Translations under genes and position numbers: made by a program | Notes under the pieces: generated by a model | What the model was told of the DNA's origin: nothing | Seen by the model: only the letters and a program-made list of their open reading frames with translations | Database searches by the model: none | Source of the DNA: Falsiroseomonas frigidaquae | Lineage (GTDB): Bacteria > Pseudomonadota > Alphaproteobacteria > Acetobacterales > Acetobacteraceae | DNA: 64,000 nucleotides | Direction of reading: 5' to 3' | NCBI RefSeq assembly: GCF_012163145.1 | Contig: NZ_JAAVTX010000011.1 | Coordinates: 1-64,000, forward strand | Shown here: positions 1-10,088 of the stretch, one piece after another | How the letters are laid out: each line of letters starts with the position of its first letter | How positions within the stretch are numbered: position 1 is the first letter of the stretch

Positions 1-3000
1 AGCGTATCGGCACCGGCGCCGCCAACCAGCGTGTCGTTGCCCGCGCCGCCCATCAGCAGGTTGGCCCCGGCATCGCCGGTCAGGCTGTCGTCATGCGCCG
101 AACCGGTCACGTTCTCGATGGCGCTGAAGCTGTCGCCCTCGGCGTGGCCGCCGCTGGCCGAGTTCGTGCCGAGGTTGATCGTCACCGCCGCATCCGAAGA
201 AGCGTAGGACGCCGTGTCGACCCCGCTGCCGCCCCCAAGCACATCGTTGCCAGCGCCACCTTCCAGGGTATCGTCGCCAGCGTTGCCGGCCAGCGTGTCG
301 TTGCCAGCCAGGCCCTGCAGCAGGTTGTCGCCATCACCGCTCACCAGCGCGTCGGCATGGGCGGACCCACGCAGGCCTTCGATGGAGTTGTAGCTGTCGC
401 GGCCCGACTCATCCGTCGCCCCGAAGCCTGCCGAGTTGCGGAAGCTCACCAGCGAGGCAAAGACGGCCGAGGCGGCGTTCTCGTAGCTCGCGATGTCGAA
501 GCCCTCGCCGCCATGCATGGCGTCCATTCCGACGCCGCCTTCCAGCGTGTCGTTGCCGTCTCCGCCATACAGCGCGTCGGAGCCGGCCAGGCCACGCAGG
601 ACATTGTCCTCCGCATTGCCATACAGCGCATCGGCGAAGGCCGAGCCCTCCAGATTCTCGATGCTGTCATAGGTGTCGCCAAGCGCCTCGCCCGTATTGG
701 GGGAGTAGTTCGCCTGGATGCCGAAGCCGGCGATACCGACATTGTCGAGCGCCGCGGTCACGCCGGACTTGGCATTGGCGTAGCTGGCCGTGTCGGTGCC
801 TTCACCGCCGATCAGCTGGTCGTTGCCGATGCCGCCTTCCAGCGTGTCGTTGCCATCGCCGCCTTCGAAGACGTTGTCAGCGGCGTCACCGATCATCAGG
901 TCGTTGCCGATGCCGGCGACCACATTCTCGATGGAGACCACCTCGTCGGTGCCGCCGCCATGCTCGATGTAGCCAAGGTCGAGGCGAACCTCGATCACCT
1001 GTTCCCGATCGTCGTAGACCGCCGTGTCGTTGCCCTCGCTGCCCAGCAGCAGATTACTGCCGTCGCCGCCGATCAGCGTGTCGTCGCCGAAGCCGCCATC
1101 CAGGATGTCGTTGCCCGACCTGCCCTCGAAGACGTTGTCGACATAGCTCCCGCCACCGCTGACATCGCCGATGATCCAGTCATCGCCGCTCGAGCCGATG
1201 ACATGCTCGATCTCCATCAGCACATGGCCCGCCGCTGCGCCGCCGCTCTGCTGCAGCGGATCGAGCGAGATCACCACGCCCCCATCGAATTCATCCGAGG
1301 TGTAGCGCACCTGGTCGATGCCGCAGCCGCCGATCAGCGTGTCTGCGCCCAGCGTTGCGTAGAAGCGGTCATCACCTTCGCCGCCATCCAGCAGGTTGGC
1401 CGAGCCGCTGCCCCGCATGGTGTCATCGTTGTTCGTGCCGATGACCCCCTCGATCGAATAGAGGTCGTCGTCATCATCATAGTGATCGAATTCGACCCAG
1501 GAATAGTCCTCCCCCAGGTCGACATAGAGCTCGCCGTCCTCGGCGCTGTAGTCGACGATGTCGAAGCCTTGGCCACCAGCGATGGTGTCGTCGTCCGCAC
1601 CGCCGATCAGCGTGTCGTCGCCGGCCCCGCCCACAAGGGTATCTTCGCCATCCGTGCCGGTGATGACGTTCGCCAGGTCGTTGCCGGTCAGTTCCTGCTC
1701 GTCGCCCGTGCCGGTCAGGTTCTCGAGGTTGTCCGCCAGCGTGTAGGTGGAGAGGTCGGTCTCGACCAGGTCGATGCCACCATTGGCCAGCTCAACCAGC
1801 GTCATGTCGCCATGCTCGACGACGTAAACGTCGTTGCCTTCGCCGCCGGCCAGCGTATCGGCACCCTCGCCGGAGTGCAGCGTATCGTTGCCGGCGCCGC
1901 CCACCAGTAGCTCGTCGGCACCGCCGCCAATCAGCGAGTCGCCACTGCTGGACCCGATGACGACTTCAATCGAGCTCAGCGTGTCATTCCCAATGGCGAG
2001 GCCGGTCGCCGATTTGGCGAACAAATCGACGGTCACGCCCCATTCGGAGGCCGAGTAGTCCGCCGTGTCGGAGCCATCGCCGCCGCTGAGGTTGTCATTC
2101 CCGCTGCCGCCGATCAGCGTGTCCGCGCCGTCGCCACCATCCAGGACGTCGTTGTTGCCGCCGCCGGACAGCAGGTCGTTGCCGAGGCCGCCGGTGAGGA
2201 TGTTGTAGAGGTCGTCGCCGGTGATCGTGTCGTCGTGGTCGGAGCCGGTCACCCACTCGATGCCGGCCAGCGTGTCGCCCTCGGCGTCGCCACCGGAAGC
2301 GGTGCCGGCCTGCAGGTCGATCTGCACGCCTGCGGAGGACCCGGCATAGACCGCCGTGTCCTGGTTCCCCTCGCCAACCAGATAGTCGGCGCCCGCACCA
2401 CCTTCCAGCACGTCGTTGCCATCGCCGCCCTGCAGCGTGTCGGCGCCGGCCAGGCCGGACAGCGTATCGGCGAAGCTACCGCCAGTGATGATGTTGGCCT
2501 CGGCATTGCCGACCAGTTCCTGGCCCTCGACCGTGGAGGTGCCGGTCAGGTTCTCGAAATTCGCTCCCAGGGTGAAGCTGGCAATATTGGTCGTGATCAG
2601 GTCTGTGCCTTCGCTGGCCTGCTCCACCAGCGTCATGCCGACATGGTTGACCACGAAGGTATCGTTGCCCTGGCCGCCGGCCAGCGTGTCGTTGCCGGTG
2701 GCGCCGGTCAGGGTGTCGTCATGGGCTGAGCCGAACACGGCCTCGATCCCGATCAGCGTGTCGCCTTCCGCGTCACCGCCGGAGCCGGAGCCGGTATTCA
2801 GGTCGACCGCCACGCCCGATGCGGAGCCTGCGTAGGAGACGAAGTCGTTCCCCGCGCCACCATCCAGCGTGTCGTTGCCCGCGCCGCCGCGCAGCGTGTC
2901 CGCGCCGGCCCCGCCGGAAAGCAGGTTGCTGGCCGCATCGCCGGTCAGCATGTCGTCATTATCGGAGCCGGTCAGATTCTCGATGTTGGAGAGAACATCG

Positions 3001-4928
3001 CCCTCTTCCGCGGGGCCACCAGTCTGCGCGCCCGAGAGGGAGAGATCCACGGTCACACCCGACACAGATCCGGCGTAGCTCGCGGTGTCGATGCCGTCGC
3101 CGCCATCCAGCACGTCGCTGCCGTTGCCGCCGACCAGCAGGTCGTTGCCGTCGCCGCCATACAGGGAGTCGGGGCCGGTGCCACCCAGCAGGGTATCGGC
3201 ACCCTCGCCGCCGCTGAGGCTGTCGGCAAGCTGGCCGCCGTCCAGGATGTTGTCGGCCGCGGAGCCGATCAGCGTGTCGGCAAGGTTGGTGCCGATCAGA
3301 TGCTCGATGCCCATCAGCGTGTCGCCGGCCGAGCTGGTGCCGAGGGTCAGGTCAACCATACGGCCTGAATCGTGCGACGAGTAGTCGGCGGTGTCGTTGC
3401 CGTCGCCTCCGATCAGCGTGTCGTTGCCGTCGTGGCCTTTCAGCGTGTCGTCGCCGCTGCCGCCATCGAGCGAGTCAGCACCGATGTATCCGGCCAGCGA
3501 GTCGTTGCCCGAGCCGCCCAAGAGTGTATCGCCGCTGCTGCTGCCGGACAGGGAGTCGTTGCCAGCCTCGCCCTGCAACAGGTTGCCCAAGGCACTGGCG
3601 CTAAGATAGTCGTCCTGGCTGCTGCCGATCACGCCTTCGATGCCGGAAAGGCTATCGCCGGCTGCATCGCCCGCGCTGCCCGTGCCGGTGCTGAGGGCGA
3701 CCGTCACGCCGAGTGTGGACCCGGAATAGTCGGCGATGTCAAAGCCCGCTCCACCAACGAGCGAGTCCGCGCCGGCGCCGCCGGCCAGCGTGTCGGCGCC
3801 GTCGAGGCCGTATAGTTCGTCGTTGCCGTTGCCACCCTCAAGCCGGTTGGCGTCGGCGGTGCCAGTGAGGGTGTCGCCATGGGAGCTGCCGATCAGGTTC
3901 TCGATGCTCGTCAGCGTGTCACCCGTCGCGTCGCCGCCGGTCGCGCTGTTGCCGCCGAGGTCGATCGTGACGCCGCTTTCGGAGCCCTGATAGCTCGCCG
4001 TGTCGACACCCGCGCCGCCATCCAGCGAGTCGGCCCCCGCGCCGCCGGTAAGGCGGTCGTTGCCATCGCCGCCCAGCAGGGTGTCATTGCCGAGGCCGCC
4101 GTCAAGCGTGTCGTTGCCGGTGCCGCCGCTCAGCGAATCAGCCCCGTCGCCGCCCGACAGCGAGTCATCGCCGGCAGCGCCGGTGAGCGCGTCATTGCCG
4201 TCCTCACCGGCGAGCGTGTCATTGCCGGTGCCGCCCGTGAGCATGTCCTCACCGTCGCCACCCCGGAACCAGTGCTCATCCGACGACACGCCGACGATCG
4301 TGTCGTCAAAGGCGGTGCCGACCGCATGCTCGAAGTTCAGCAACGTGTCCGACTCGACCCCGCCGATAGTCGAGGAGGAGGAACCGACCAACAGGTCGAT
4401 GGGGCCTGCAGCACCGGAATAGTCGACAACGTCGTCGTTGCCGGCGCCACCATCCAGCGTATCGGCGCCTTCGCCGCCATCCACCGTATCGGCACCGTCC
4501 CCGCCGTCGATGATGTCATCGCCAGACCCACCGAGGAGCACATCGCTACCGAGGCCGCCCGCCAGGCTGTCAGCGCCCGCATTACCGGAAAGCGTATCGT
4601 TGCCGATACCACCATCCAGCGTGTCGTTGTCATCACCGCCGCTAAGGACGTCGTTGCCCTCCTCGCCATAGAGGATGTCGTTGCCAGCACCGCCGTCGAG
4701 GCTGTCGCTGTCATTGCCGCCAGAGAGAGTATCGTTGCCCGCGGCGCCAGAGAGAGTGTCTCTGCCACTACCGCCAACGAGACTGTCGTTGCCCGTACCG
4801 CCATCGAGGATGTCGTCGCCAGCAAGGCCGCTGAGAGTGTCGTTCCCGCCGTTGCCCACGATGGTGTCGTTGATGGCGTCGCTACCCGACAGGGTTTCGT
4901 CGGTTTCGTCGCCCATAATCGCGCTCAT
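1..4928 (-). CDS. Giant RTX calcium-binding repeat protein (N-terminal part, C-terminus beyond window)
   Basis: The minus-strand frame stays open from an ATG at 4928 to the window edge, so at least 1642 residues are visible. I checked that the frame agrees near 4900, 2120, 900 and 5. The protein is almost entirely RTX nonapeptides of the GGxGNDTLxG type. Linker modules recur about every 270-350 bp, reading roughly D-T-A-S/D-Y-(9-10)-V-x-L then GDxLxxIExxxGS; examples lie near 3990, 3065, 2820, 2330, 775 and 210. Two modules (near 1700 and 2600) instead carry an xNxENLTGT motif. There is no N-terminal signal peptide, as expected for type I secretion with an uncleaved C-terminal signal, but that end and any ABC/MFP/TolC genes lie outside the window. 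In this family the repeats fold into beta-rolls on binding calcium outside the cell. A catalytic or adhesive domain, if any, would lie beyond position 1. The frame has no visible break. Confidence 0.93.
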   Translation of the reverse strand, partial: MSAIMGDETDETLSGSDAINDTIVGNGGNDTLSGLAGDDILDGGTGNDSLVGGSGRDTLSGAAGNDTLSGGNDSDSLDGGAGNDILYGEEGNDVLSGGDDNDTLDGGIGNDTLSGNAGADSLAGGLGSDVLLGGSGDDIIDGGDGADTVDGGEGADTLDGGAGNDDVVDYSGAAGPIDLLVGSSSSTIGGVESDTLLNFEHAVGTAFDDTIVGVSSDEHWFRGGDGEDMLTGGTGNDTLAGEDGNDALTGAAGDDSLSGGDGADSLSGGTGNDTLDGGLGNDTLLGGDGNDRLTGGAGADSLDGGAGVDTASYQGSESGVTIDLGGNSATGGDATGDTLTSIENLIGSSHGDTLTGTADANRLEGGNGNDELYGLDGADTLAGGAGADSLVGGAGFDIADYSGSTLGVTVALSTGTGSAGDAAGDSLSGIEGVIGSSQDDYLSASALGNLLQGEAGNDSLSGSSSGDTLLGGSGNDSLAGYIGADSLDGGSGDDTLKGHDGNDTLIGGDGNDTADYSSHDSGRMVDLTLGTSSAGDTLMGIEHLIGTNLADTLIGSAADNILDGGQLADSLSGGEGADTLLGGTGPDSLYGGDGNDLLVGGNGSDVLDGGDGIDTASYAGSVSGVTVDLSLSGAQTGGPAEEGDVLSNIENLTGSDNDDMLTGDAASNLLSGGAGADTLRGGAGNDTLDGGAGNDFVSYAGSASGVAVDLNTGSGSGGDAEGDTLIGIEAVFGSAHDDTLTGATGNDTLAGGQGNDTFVVNHVGMTLVEQASEGTDLITTNIASFTLGANFENLTGTSTVEGQELVGNAEANIITGGSFADTLSGLAGADTLQGGDGNDVLEGGAGADYLVGEGNQDTAVYAGSSAGVQIDLQAGTASGGDAEGDTLAGIEWVTGSDHDDTITGDDLYNILTGGLGNDLLSGGGNNDVLDGGDGADTLIGGSGNDNLSGGDGSDTADYSASEWGVTVDLFAKSATGLAIGNDTLSSIEVVIGSSSGDSLIGGGADELLVGGAGNDTLHSGEGADTLAGGEGNDVYVVEHGDMTLVELANGGIDLVETDLSTYTLADNLENLTGTGDEQELTGNDLANVITGTDGEDTLVGGAGDDTLIGGADDDTIAGGQGFDIVDYSAEDGELYVDLGEDYSWVEFDHYDDDDDLYSIEGVIGTNNDDTMRGSGSANLLDGGEGDDRFYATLGADTLIGGCGIDQVRYTSDEFDGGVVISLDPLQQSGGAAAGHVLMEIEHVIGSSGDDWIIGDVSGGGSYVDNVFEGRSGNDILDGGFGDDTLIGGDGSNLLLGSEGNDTAVYDDREQVIEVRLDLGYIEHGGGTDEVVSIENVVAGIGNDLMIGDAADNVFEGGDGNDTLEGGIGNDQLIGGEGTDTASYANAKSGVTAALDNVGIAGFGIQANYSPNTGEALGDTYDSIENLEGSAFADALYGNAEDNVLRGLAGSDALYGGDGNDTLEGGVGMDAMHGGEGFDIASYENAASAVFASLVSFRNSAGFGATDESGRDSYNSIEGLRGSAHADALVSGDGDNLLQGLAGNDTLAGNAGDDTLEGGAGNDVLGGGSGVDTASYASSDAAVTINLGTNSASGGHAEGDSFSAIENVTGSAHDDSLTGDAGANLLMGGAGNDTLVGGAGADT

Positions 4929-6220
4929 GCTCTTAGGTCCCGTCTGATTTCGTGAATGCCGGCGCGTTGCGCCGCTGCTTGAAGGGGCCGCCTCGCCCGC
5001 GTCATGCCGGGTGGCGGGATGATTTCAGCTGTTTCGTGGCGACGCGCGCCGGGGCACGCGGGGTGTCGGCGCCAGGCCCGAATTCGACGCCAGGCAGGTC
5101 ATGCGATCCGACACAGGATCGAGCCTGCAGGTCGGAAGCCCGGCGCGCGCGGCAGCTTGGCGCCGGGCCGGGGCCAGGGGTGGGCGGAAGCCCGCATTGG
5201 CGCGGCGTGGCGTGCCGCGGGTAAGCCAGGGGCTGGGGGCAAGGCGAACGGGCTCCAGGCACCACGCTTCCGCAGATTCCGCGGCGGCGCTGCCCCGCTT
5301 ACGCTTTACGTAGGGTCGTGGCGGCGCGCTTTTTCGTGCCCACCCCGGTCGATTGCCGTCCATGAAAATTCGCCCCCACCTGTCTTAGGCTGGCTCAACT
5401 TGGCTCACGGGAAAGTAACCGACAGTGGTAGCGGCGCTCAGCCCCATTTCTGTCGAGTATTGTAAGGTAATGGCTTGCACGCCGCCGGCCCCGTCGGCCG
5501 AAGAATTACAACCCATGCGTGTTTTTCGGTGCAGGATAGCCCTGCGGCGTGTAGCCAACCCGGTGCCAACGACGCCCGTGTCGCTACCGCGACCGAGGCA
5601 AAGTGCAGCGCAGGTGCGGATCCGAATGTGAGGAGGCTCATCTAGGACCGCCCAAGCCGCGGTCAGGTGCGGCTCAATTTTGGTGCAAACCTCGGTGCCT
5701 GGCTGTCGGTTCGGGCTCAACCGCGCGTTGCGGAGGCGGGCGCCGCCTACATTCCCCTACATTTCGCCGCCCAAGCGGGCGATCAGTACGAAACGAAATC
5801 GGGTCCGGACGGTCCGGCGGCACGATTGCCCGCTCCTTCGCTTCGCCATGTGAACACGCGGCGGATCAGGAACGACCGCGGGCCGTGACGCCCGAGACAA
5901 GTCCAGCGGCCAGGATCGCGGATTCATCGGCCGCGGTCGCGCCACCAGCGCCCGCACCGGGCGATACAGGGGGGCCTTTGCCAGGTGGATGCGCAGGGGC
6001 CAGCGCCGCGGTTTAGCCCCTGCCGTCAGGGTGCGCGGACGCGGCAGCGATGCGGACAGGGATCCACCGGACGCGGCCTGGTCGTGGCCGATGTAATGGC
6101 ATTCGGAGCGGTGGTTCCGAGCAAGATGCCAGGGCCGCCATGTGGGTCTCTTCGGCTGCGACACTGGCGGAGCCAGCGATGTCGCGCCCTCCTCCGCCAA
6201 GCGAGCGAAAGAACAACGAC
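4929..6220. other. 1.3 kb region with no convincing gene
   Basis: This stretch must contain the promoter of the minus-strand RTX gene near its left end. Short frames exist on both strands (for example 5385-5720 minus), but their translations match no family I know and several overlap each other, so I call none. No tRNA, insertion sequence or strong terminator was recognised. The part around 5380-5530 is less GC-rich than its surroundings, which could mark regulatory DNA or a decayed insertion. Confidence 0.5.
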
Positions 6221-6898
6221 ATGACCGGTTCACCCCCGACGAAATCCAGCATCCTGCCAAGCGGCGGAGGCGCCGCGCTCATGGACCCGTCCGACGTACT
6301 GATCCTTCTGCTCGACCACCAGTCGGGGCTGTTCCAGACGGTCAGGGATATCCCGGTCGCCGACCTGCGCCGGAATGTGGAGATGATCGCGAAGCTCGCC
6401 ACGCTGCTGGACATCCCGGTCATCACCACGGCGTCGGAGCCCAGTGGCAGCAACGGTCCGCTCACGCCGGAAATACACCAGCATGCGCCGCATGCCGTCT
6501 ACGTGCCCCGCAAGGGCGAGGTGAACGCCTGGGACAACGAAGACTTCGTCGCGCAGGTACGATCCCATGGCCGGCAGACGCTCGTCATCGCCGGCGTCTG
6601 GACCAGCGTCTGCGTCATGTTCCCGGCGCTCGATGCGCGCGAGGCGGGGTTCAAGGTCTATGCCGTGATCGATGCGTCCGGCGACCCGAGCGAGATGGCG
6701 TCCCGCACTTCGCTCGCCCGCTTCGTGCAGGGTGGCGTCAAGCCGACATCCACCAATGCGCTGCTTTCGGAGCTGCACCGGACATGGGCTCGCCCGGAAG
6801 CGGCTGACCTCGCCCAGCTTTATGGGCTGGTCGCGCCGAACTACGCGGCGGTGATCGAGAGCTATCAGCGGGCCCAGGAAGCGGCCAGGACCGCCTGA
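6221..6898 (+). CDS. YcaC-like isochorismatase-family hydrolase
   Basis: A 225-residue cysteine hydrolase of the isochorismatase fold. Motifs in order are a catalytic-Asp segment (LLLDHQSGLF), a lysine segment (PRKGEVNAWDNEDF) and a nucleophile loop (GVWTSVCVMFPAL), which matches E. coli YcaC closely in order and spacing. YcaC-type enzymes are cytosolic hydrolases of uncertain substrate, so no substrate is assigned. The start at 6221 keeps a Gly/Ser-rich leader. The in-frame ATG at 6281 has a better ribosome site (GGCGGAGG about 10 bases upstream) and gives 205 residues, close to the 208 of YcaC, so either start is possible. The gene appears monocistronic and has no marked partner. Confidence 0.85.
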   Translation: MTGSPPTKSSILPSGGGAALMDPSDVLILLLDHQSGLFQTVRDIPVADLRRNVEMIAKLATLLDIPVITTASEPSGSNGPLTPEIHQHAPHAVYVPRKGEVNAWDNEDFVAQVRSHGRQTLVIAGVWTSVCVMFPALDAREAGFKVYAVIDASGDPSEMASRTSLARFVQGGVKPTSTNALLSELHRTWARPEAADLAQLYGLVAPNYAAVIESYQRAQEAARTA

Positions 6899-7139
6899 GA
6901 CGGCGGGCTCTCACTGCCCCGGCATGGACGCGACGCCGGCCTTCCGGCGCGCGTCCGAAACCGCCAGGGAAGGGTCATTCGGCAGCGGCGGCCTTCAGTC
7001 AGTCCCCGGCCCGCCCGGCGGTTCGGGTAACTTTCCGTGAACGCTCGATGCGCCAGCAGAAAAACTCTCGGAAGCGCCGTAAGGTGCCGCGCGCCCGGCC
7101 GCCATTCCGTCCGGTCCACCTGGCCGCGCTCCCGACCCA

Positions 7140-10088
7140 ATGGAACATGCCCGAACTGCCGTGGAGAACATGGAACCAGGATCCGTCGACGCCGAGGAAA
7201 GGATCTACCGCTTCGGAGACTTCCGGCTGCTTCCAGCCCGGCAGTCCCTGCTGCGTGGCGATACCCCGGTACGGATCGGCAGCCGGGCGATCGACCTGCT
7301 GCGGCTTCTGGTGGAACGTCCCGGGCAATTGCTCAGCAAGGCGGAGTTGATCAGCTCTGCCTGGCCGGACACTTTCGTCCACGAGAACAATCTGAAGGTG
7401 AACATCGCGGCGCTGCGGCGGGCCCTGGGCGATACCGCGTCCGATCTGCCCTACATCGCAACCGTCACGGGGCGCGGCTACCGCTTCGTCGCAACGGTGC
7501 GGGTGCAGCAAGCCGCCCCTGGCCGCACAACCCCAACCGAGTTCCCCGGCGCTGCCGCAGGCATGCCGCCGCCAGCCGGCATTGTCGGTCGCGACGAGGA
7601 CATCACGCGCATCGCCGAGACGCTGGCCTGGCGGCGCTTCCTGACCATCGTCGGCCCGGCCGGCGTGGGCAAGACCACCGTCGCCCTGGCGGCGGCACGG
7701 CACGCGGCCTCGCACCAGCCGGACGGGGTCTGCTTCGTCGACCTTGCGGCGATCGGGGACCCGCAACTCGTCACGGTCGCGATCGCCTCGGCGATCGGGG
7801 CGGGCGGCAACCTGAAGGACATTCTGGCCGGTATCGTCGATGCGCTGCGCGGCCGGCGCCAGTTGCTGATCCTGGACAATTGCGAGCACGTCCTGCGGGC
7901 GGCATCCGTGGTCGCCGACCATATTCGCGCAGCGCTTCCCGATATCGCGGTGCTCGCCACGAGCCGGGAGCCGTTCCGGTCCCGCGGGGAGACAGTTTAT
8001 CGCCTGCCGCCGCTGTCCTGCCCCGGATCCGGCGAGGACATCGGCCACGACCAGGCGATGGCTTTCACCGCCGTGCAGCTTTTCGTGGCCCGCGCGCGCG
8101 CGGCCAGCGGTTTCAGGTTGACCGACGCGAACGCGCCGATCGTCGCCGGCATCTGCCGCAGGCTCGATGGCATTCCGCTCGCCATCGAACTCGCAGCCCC
8201 GCGCCTGCGCGGCTACGATGCCGGAACCCTCCTCCATTTGCTGGATCAGAGCTTCGATCTGCTGAGCTACGGCCCGGCCGAGGCGCCGCTGCGCCAGCAG
8301 ACCCTTCTGGCGACCCTGGATTGGAGCTACCGCCTGCTGTCCGAGGCCGAGGCGGCAGTGCTGCGCTTCCTTTCCGTCTTCGCGGGGGCCTTCATGCTTG
8401 ACGATGCCATCGGCGTCGGCCGCAACCTGGCGCGTCCGCCGGAGGAGATCGCAAGCTGCATCGAGGGTCTCGTCGCCAAGTCGCTGCTGTCATCGAGCTT
8501 CGCCGGCGGCATGCTGCAGTATCGCCTGCTCGACGCGACGCGCAGCTATGCGGCGGAGCGGCTGCGCGGCGCGGGCGAGCAGCGCTGCGCCTGCACGGCC
8601 CACGCCACCCATCTCCTCATGCTGTTCGAGCGCGCCGAGGCCGAGTTGCAGTGGCGTGTCCACGAGGAATGGACCGTCGCCTACGGTCGCCTGGCCAATG
8701 ATCTGCGGCGGGCGCTCGACTGGGCCTTCGGCGCGGAGGGTGAGCCCGTGCTGGGGGTCCGCCTGACCGCCTGCGCCATCGCGCTCTGGGACGAGATGTC
8801 TTCCGTCGGCGAGGGCAGCCAGCGTGTCCGCCGCGCCCTGCAATCCCCCGCGCTGGCGGAGGGCGGCCTTGCCGCGCGGATGAAGCTGATGACCGCGCAT
8901 GCCTGGAGCCTGAGCTACACGGAGCGCTTCGCCCCCGGCGGCGAGGCGTTGTGGCAGGAGAGCCTGCGGCTGGCGGAACTGGCGGGCGACCAGGACTACC
9001 AGGTGCGGTCGGCGCTGGGTCTCGTCGTGCTGCAGTGCTTCTACGGCCAGCACCGCGAGACGCTGAAGAGCCTCCGGCGTTTCCAGGCGATCGCCGGCGA
9101 GAATGACAGCTCAGCGGTTCCGGCCGGTGAGCGGATGCGGGTGATGACCGAGTTCTTCATGGGCGATGTCCGTGGCGCGCATGAGGAGCTGAAACGGCTG
9201 GTACGACGCGACGACAGCACCGTCCGGCGCTCGCGCCTCGCGCGCTTCCAGTTCGATTGGTGCGTCGCCATCAGGACCTCGCTCGGCGTGGTCCAGTGGG
9301 TGGCAGGCCAGCCGCATGAGGCGGCTGCGACGGTACAGGCCGCGCTGGATCGTGCGACGGAGATCGGGCACCTCGTCTCCCATTCCACCGCCCTGGTGCT
9401 GGCGGCCATTCCCGTGGCTCTGTGGACAGGGCAGATCGATGTGGCGGAGCGGCGCCTCGCCTGCCTGGTCGCCAACCTCCGGCAATGCGACATCATCATC
9501 TGGGAACCGGCGGCCCGCCTGTTCGAGGGGATGATCCAGCAGGAGCGCGGCGATACCGAGGGTGTGCAGCGGATGCAGACCGCGCTGACCGACATGATGG
9601 CCACGCATTTCCTGGGCAGGATGCCGAACTTCCTGTGCATGCTCGCCGACGCCGCCTTGCGCCATGGCCGGCTGGACATCGCGCGCGAAAGCATGGCGAC
9701 CGCGCTCGACATGGTCGAGCGCAATGAGGAGCGCTGGTGCGAGCCCGAGGTGCTGCGGGTGCGCGGGATTCTGCAGTGGCGCGAAGGCGATGCGCGGGGT
9801 GGCGAGGCGAGCCTGCTGCGCGCAGCGAAGCTCGCGGCACAGTCGGGCGCCATGATGTTCGAGCTGCGCGCCGCGCTGGCCCTGGCCAGCTGCTGGGCTG
9901 CCGAGGGCCGTACGGCCGAAGCCCATGCCCTGCTCGGTCCGGTCTGCGCCCGCTTCGACGCAGCGGCCGACGGCCGGGATGTTGCACAGGCACGGCAATT
10001 GCTCGATCGGCTAGGCCGGTCCGATCGACGCAACCTGCATGTCGGGCGCACGGCGTCAGGCACGCGCCTCCGGCGCAGCGATGCGTGA
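7140..10088 (+). CDS. Winged-helix transcriptional regulator with NB-ARC-like ATPase and helical repeat region
   Basis: A 982-residue one-component regulator. Residues about 22-118 form an OmpR/CadC-type winged helix, ending in the typical GRGYRFVATV wing. An AAA/STAND ATPase core follows, with Walker A GPAGVGKTT near residue 172, Walker B LLILDNCEH near 241 and a sensor-like LATSREP segment near 270. The remaining 550 or so residues are alpha-helical and TPR/MalT-like. STAND regulators of this build typically switch on ATP binding plus an effector or partner. The target is unknown and neighbouring genes give no clear clue. A second in-frame ATG at 7170 has GGAG 5-6 bases upstream and may be the real start. 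The 3' end overlaps the convergent esterase gene by 33 bp. Confidence 0.88.
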   Translation: MEHARTAVENMEPGSVDAEERIYRFGDFRLLPARQSLLRGDTPVRIGSRAIDLLRLLVERPGQLLSKAELISSAWPDTFVHENNLKVNIAALRRALGDTASDLPYIATVTGRGYRFVATVRVQQAAPGRTTPTEFPGAAAGMPPPAGIVGRDEDITRIAETLAWRRFLTIVGPAGVGKTTVALAAARHAASHQPDGVCFVDLAAIGDPQLVTVAIASAIGAGGNLKDILAGIVDALRGRRQLLILDNCEHVLRAASVVADHIRAALPDIAVLATSREPFRSRGETVYRLPPLSCPGSGEDIGHDQAMAFTAVQLFVARARAASGFRLTDANAPIVAGICRRLDGIPLAIELAAPRLRGYDAGTLLHLLDQSFDLLSYGPAEAPLRQQTLLATLDWSYRLLSEAEAAVLRFLSVFAGAFMLDDAIGVGRNLARPPEEIASCIEGLVAKSLLSSSFAGGMLQYRLLDATRSYAAERLRGAGEQRCACTAHATHLLMLFERAEAELQWRVHEEWTVAYGRLANDLRRALDWAFGAEGEPVLGVRLTACAIALWDEMSSVGEGSQRVRRALQSPALAEGGLAARMKLMTAHAWSLSYTERFAPGGEALWQESLRLAELAGDQDYQVRSALGLVVLQCFYGQHRETLKSLRRFQAIAGENDSSAVPAGERMRVMTEFFMGDVRGAHEELKRLVRRDDSTVRRSRLARFQFDWCVAIRTSLGVVQWVAGQPHEAAATVQAALDRATEIGHLVSHSTALVLAAIPVALWTGQIDVAERRLACLVANLRQCDIIIWEPAARLFEGMIQQERGDTEGVQRMQTALTDMMATHFLGRMPNFLCMLADAALRHGRLDIARESMATALDMVERNEERWCEPEVLRVRGILQWREGDARGGEASLLRAAKLAAQSGAMMFELRAALALASCWAAEGRTAEAHALLGPVCARFDAAADGRDVAQARQLLDRLGRSDRRNLHVGRTASGTRLRRSDA

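Noticed and set aside
93-1910. 605-codon plus-strand open frame with regular VVA/QRV repeats
   Set aside because: The apparent repeats are the antisense of RTX nonapeptides; the minus-strand reading gives canonical GGxGxDTL repeats.
1-4928. CRISPR-like regular repeats
   Set aside because: The periodicity is that of coding RTX repeats in one continuous frame, with no identical repeat units or unique spacers.
5385-5720. 111-codon minus-strand frame in the gene-poor region
   Set aside because: No family resemblance, no good ribosome site and overlapping alternatives on both strands.
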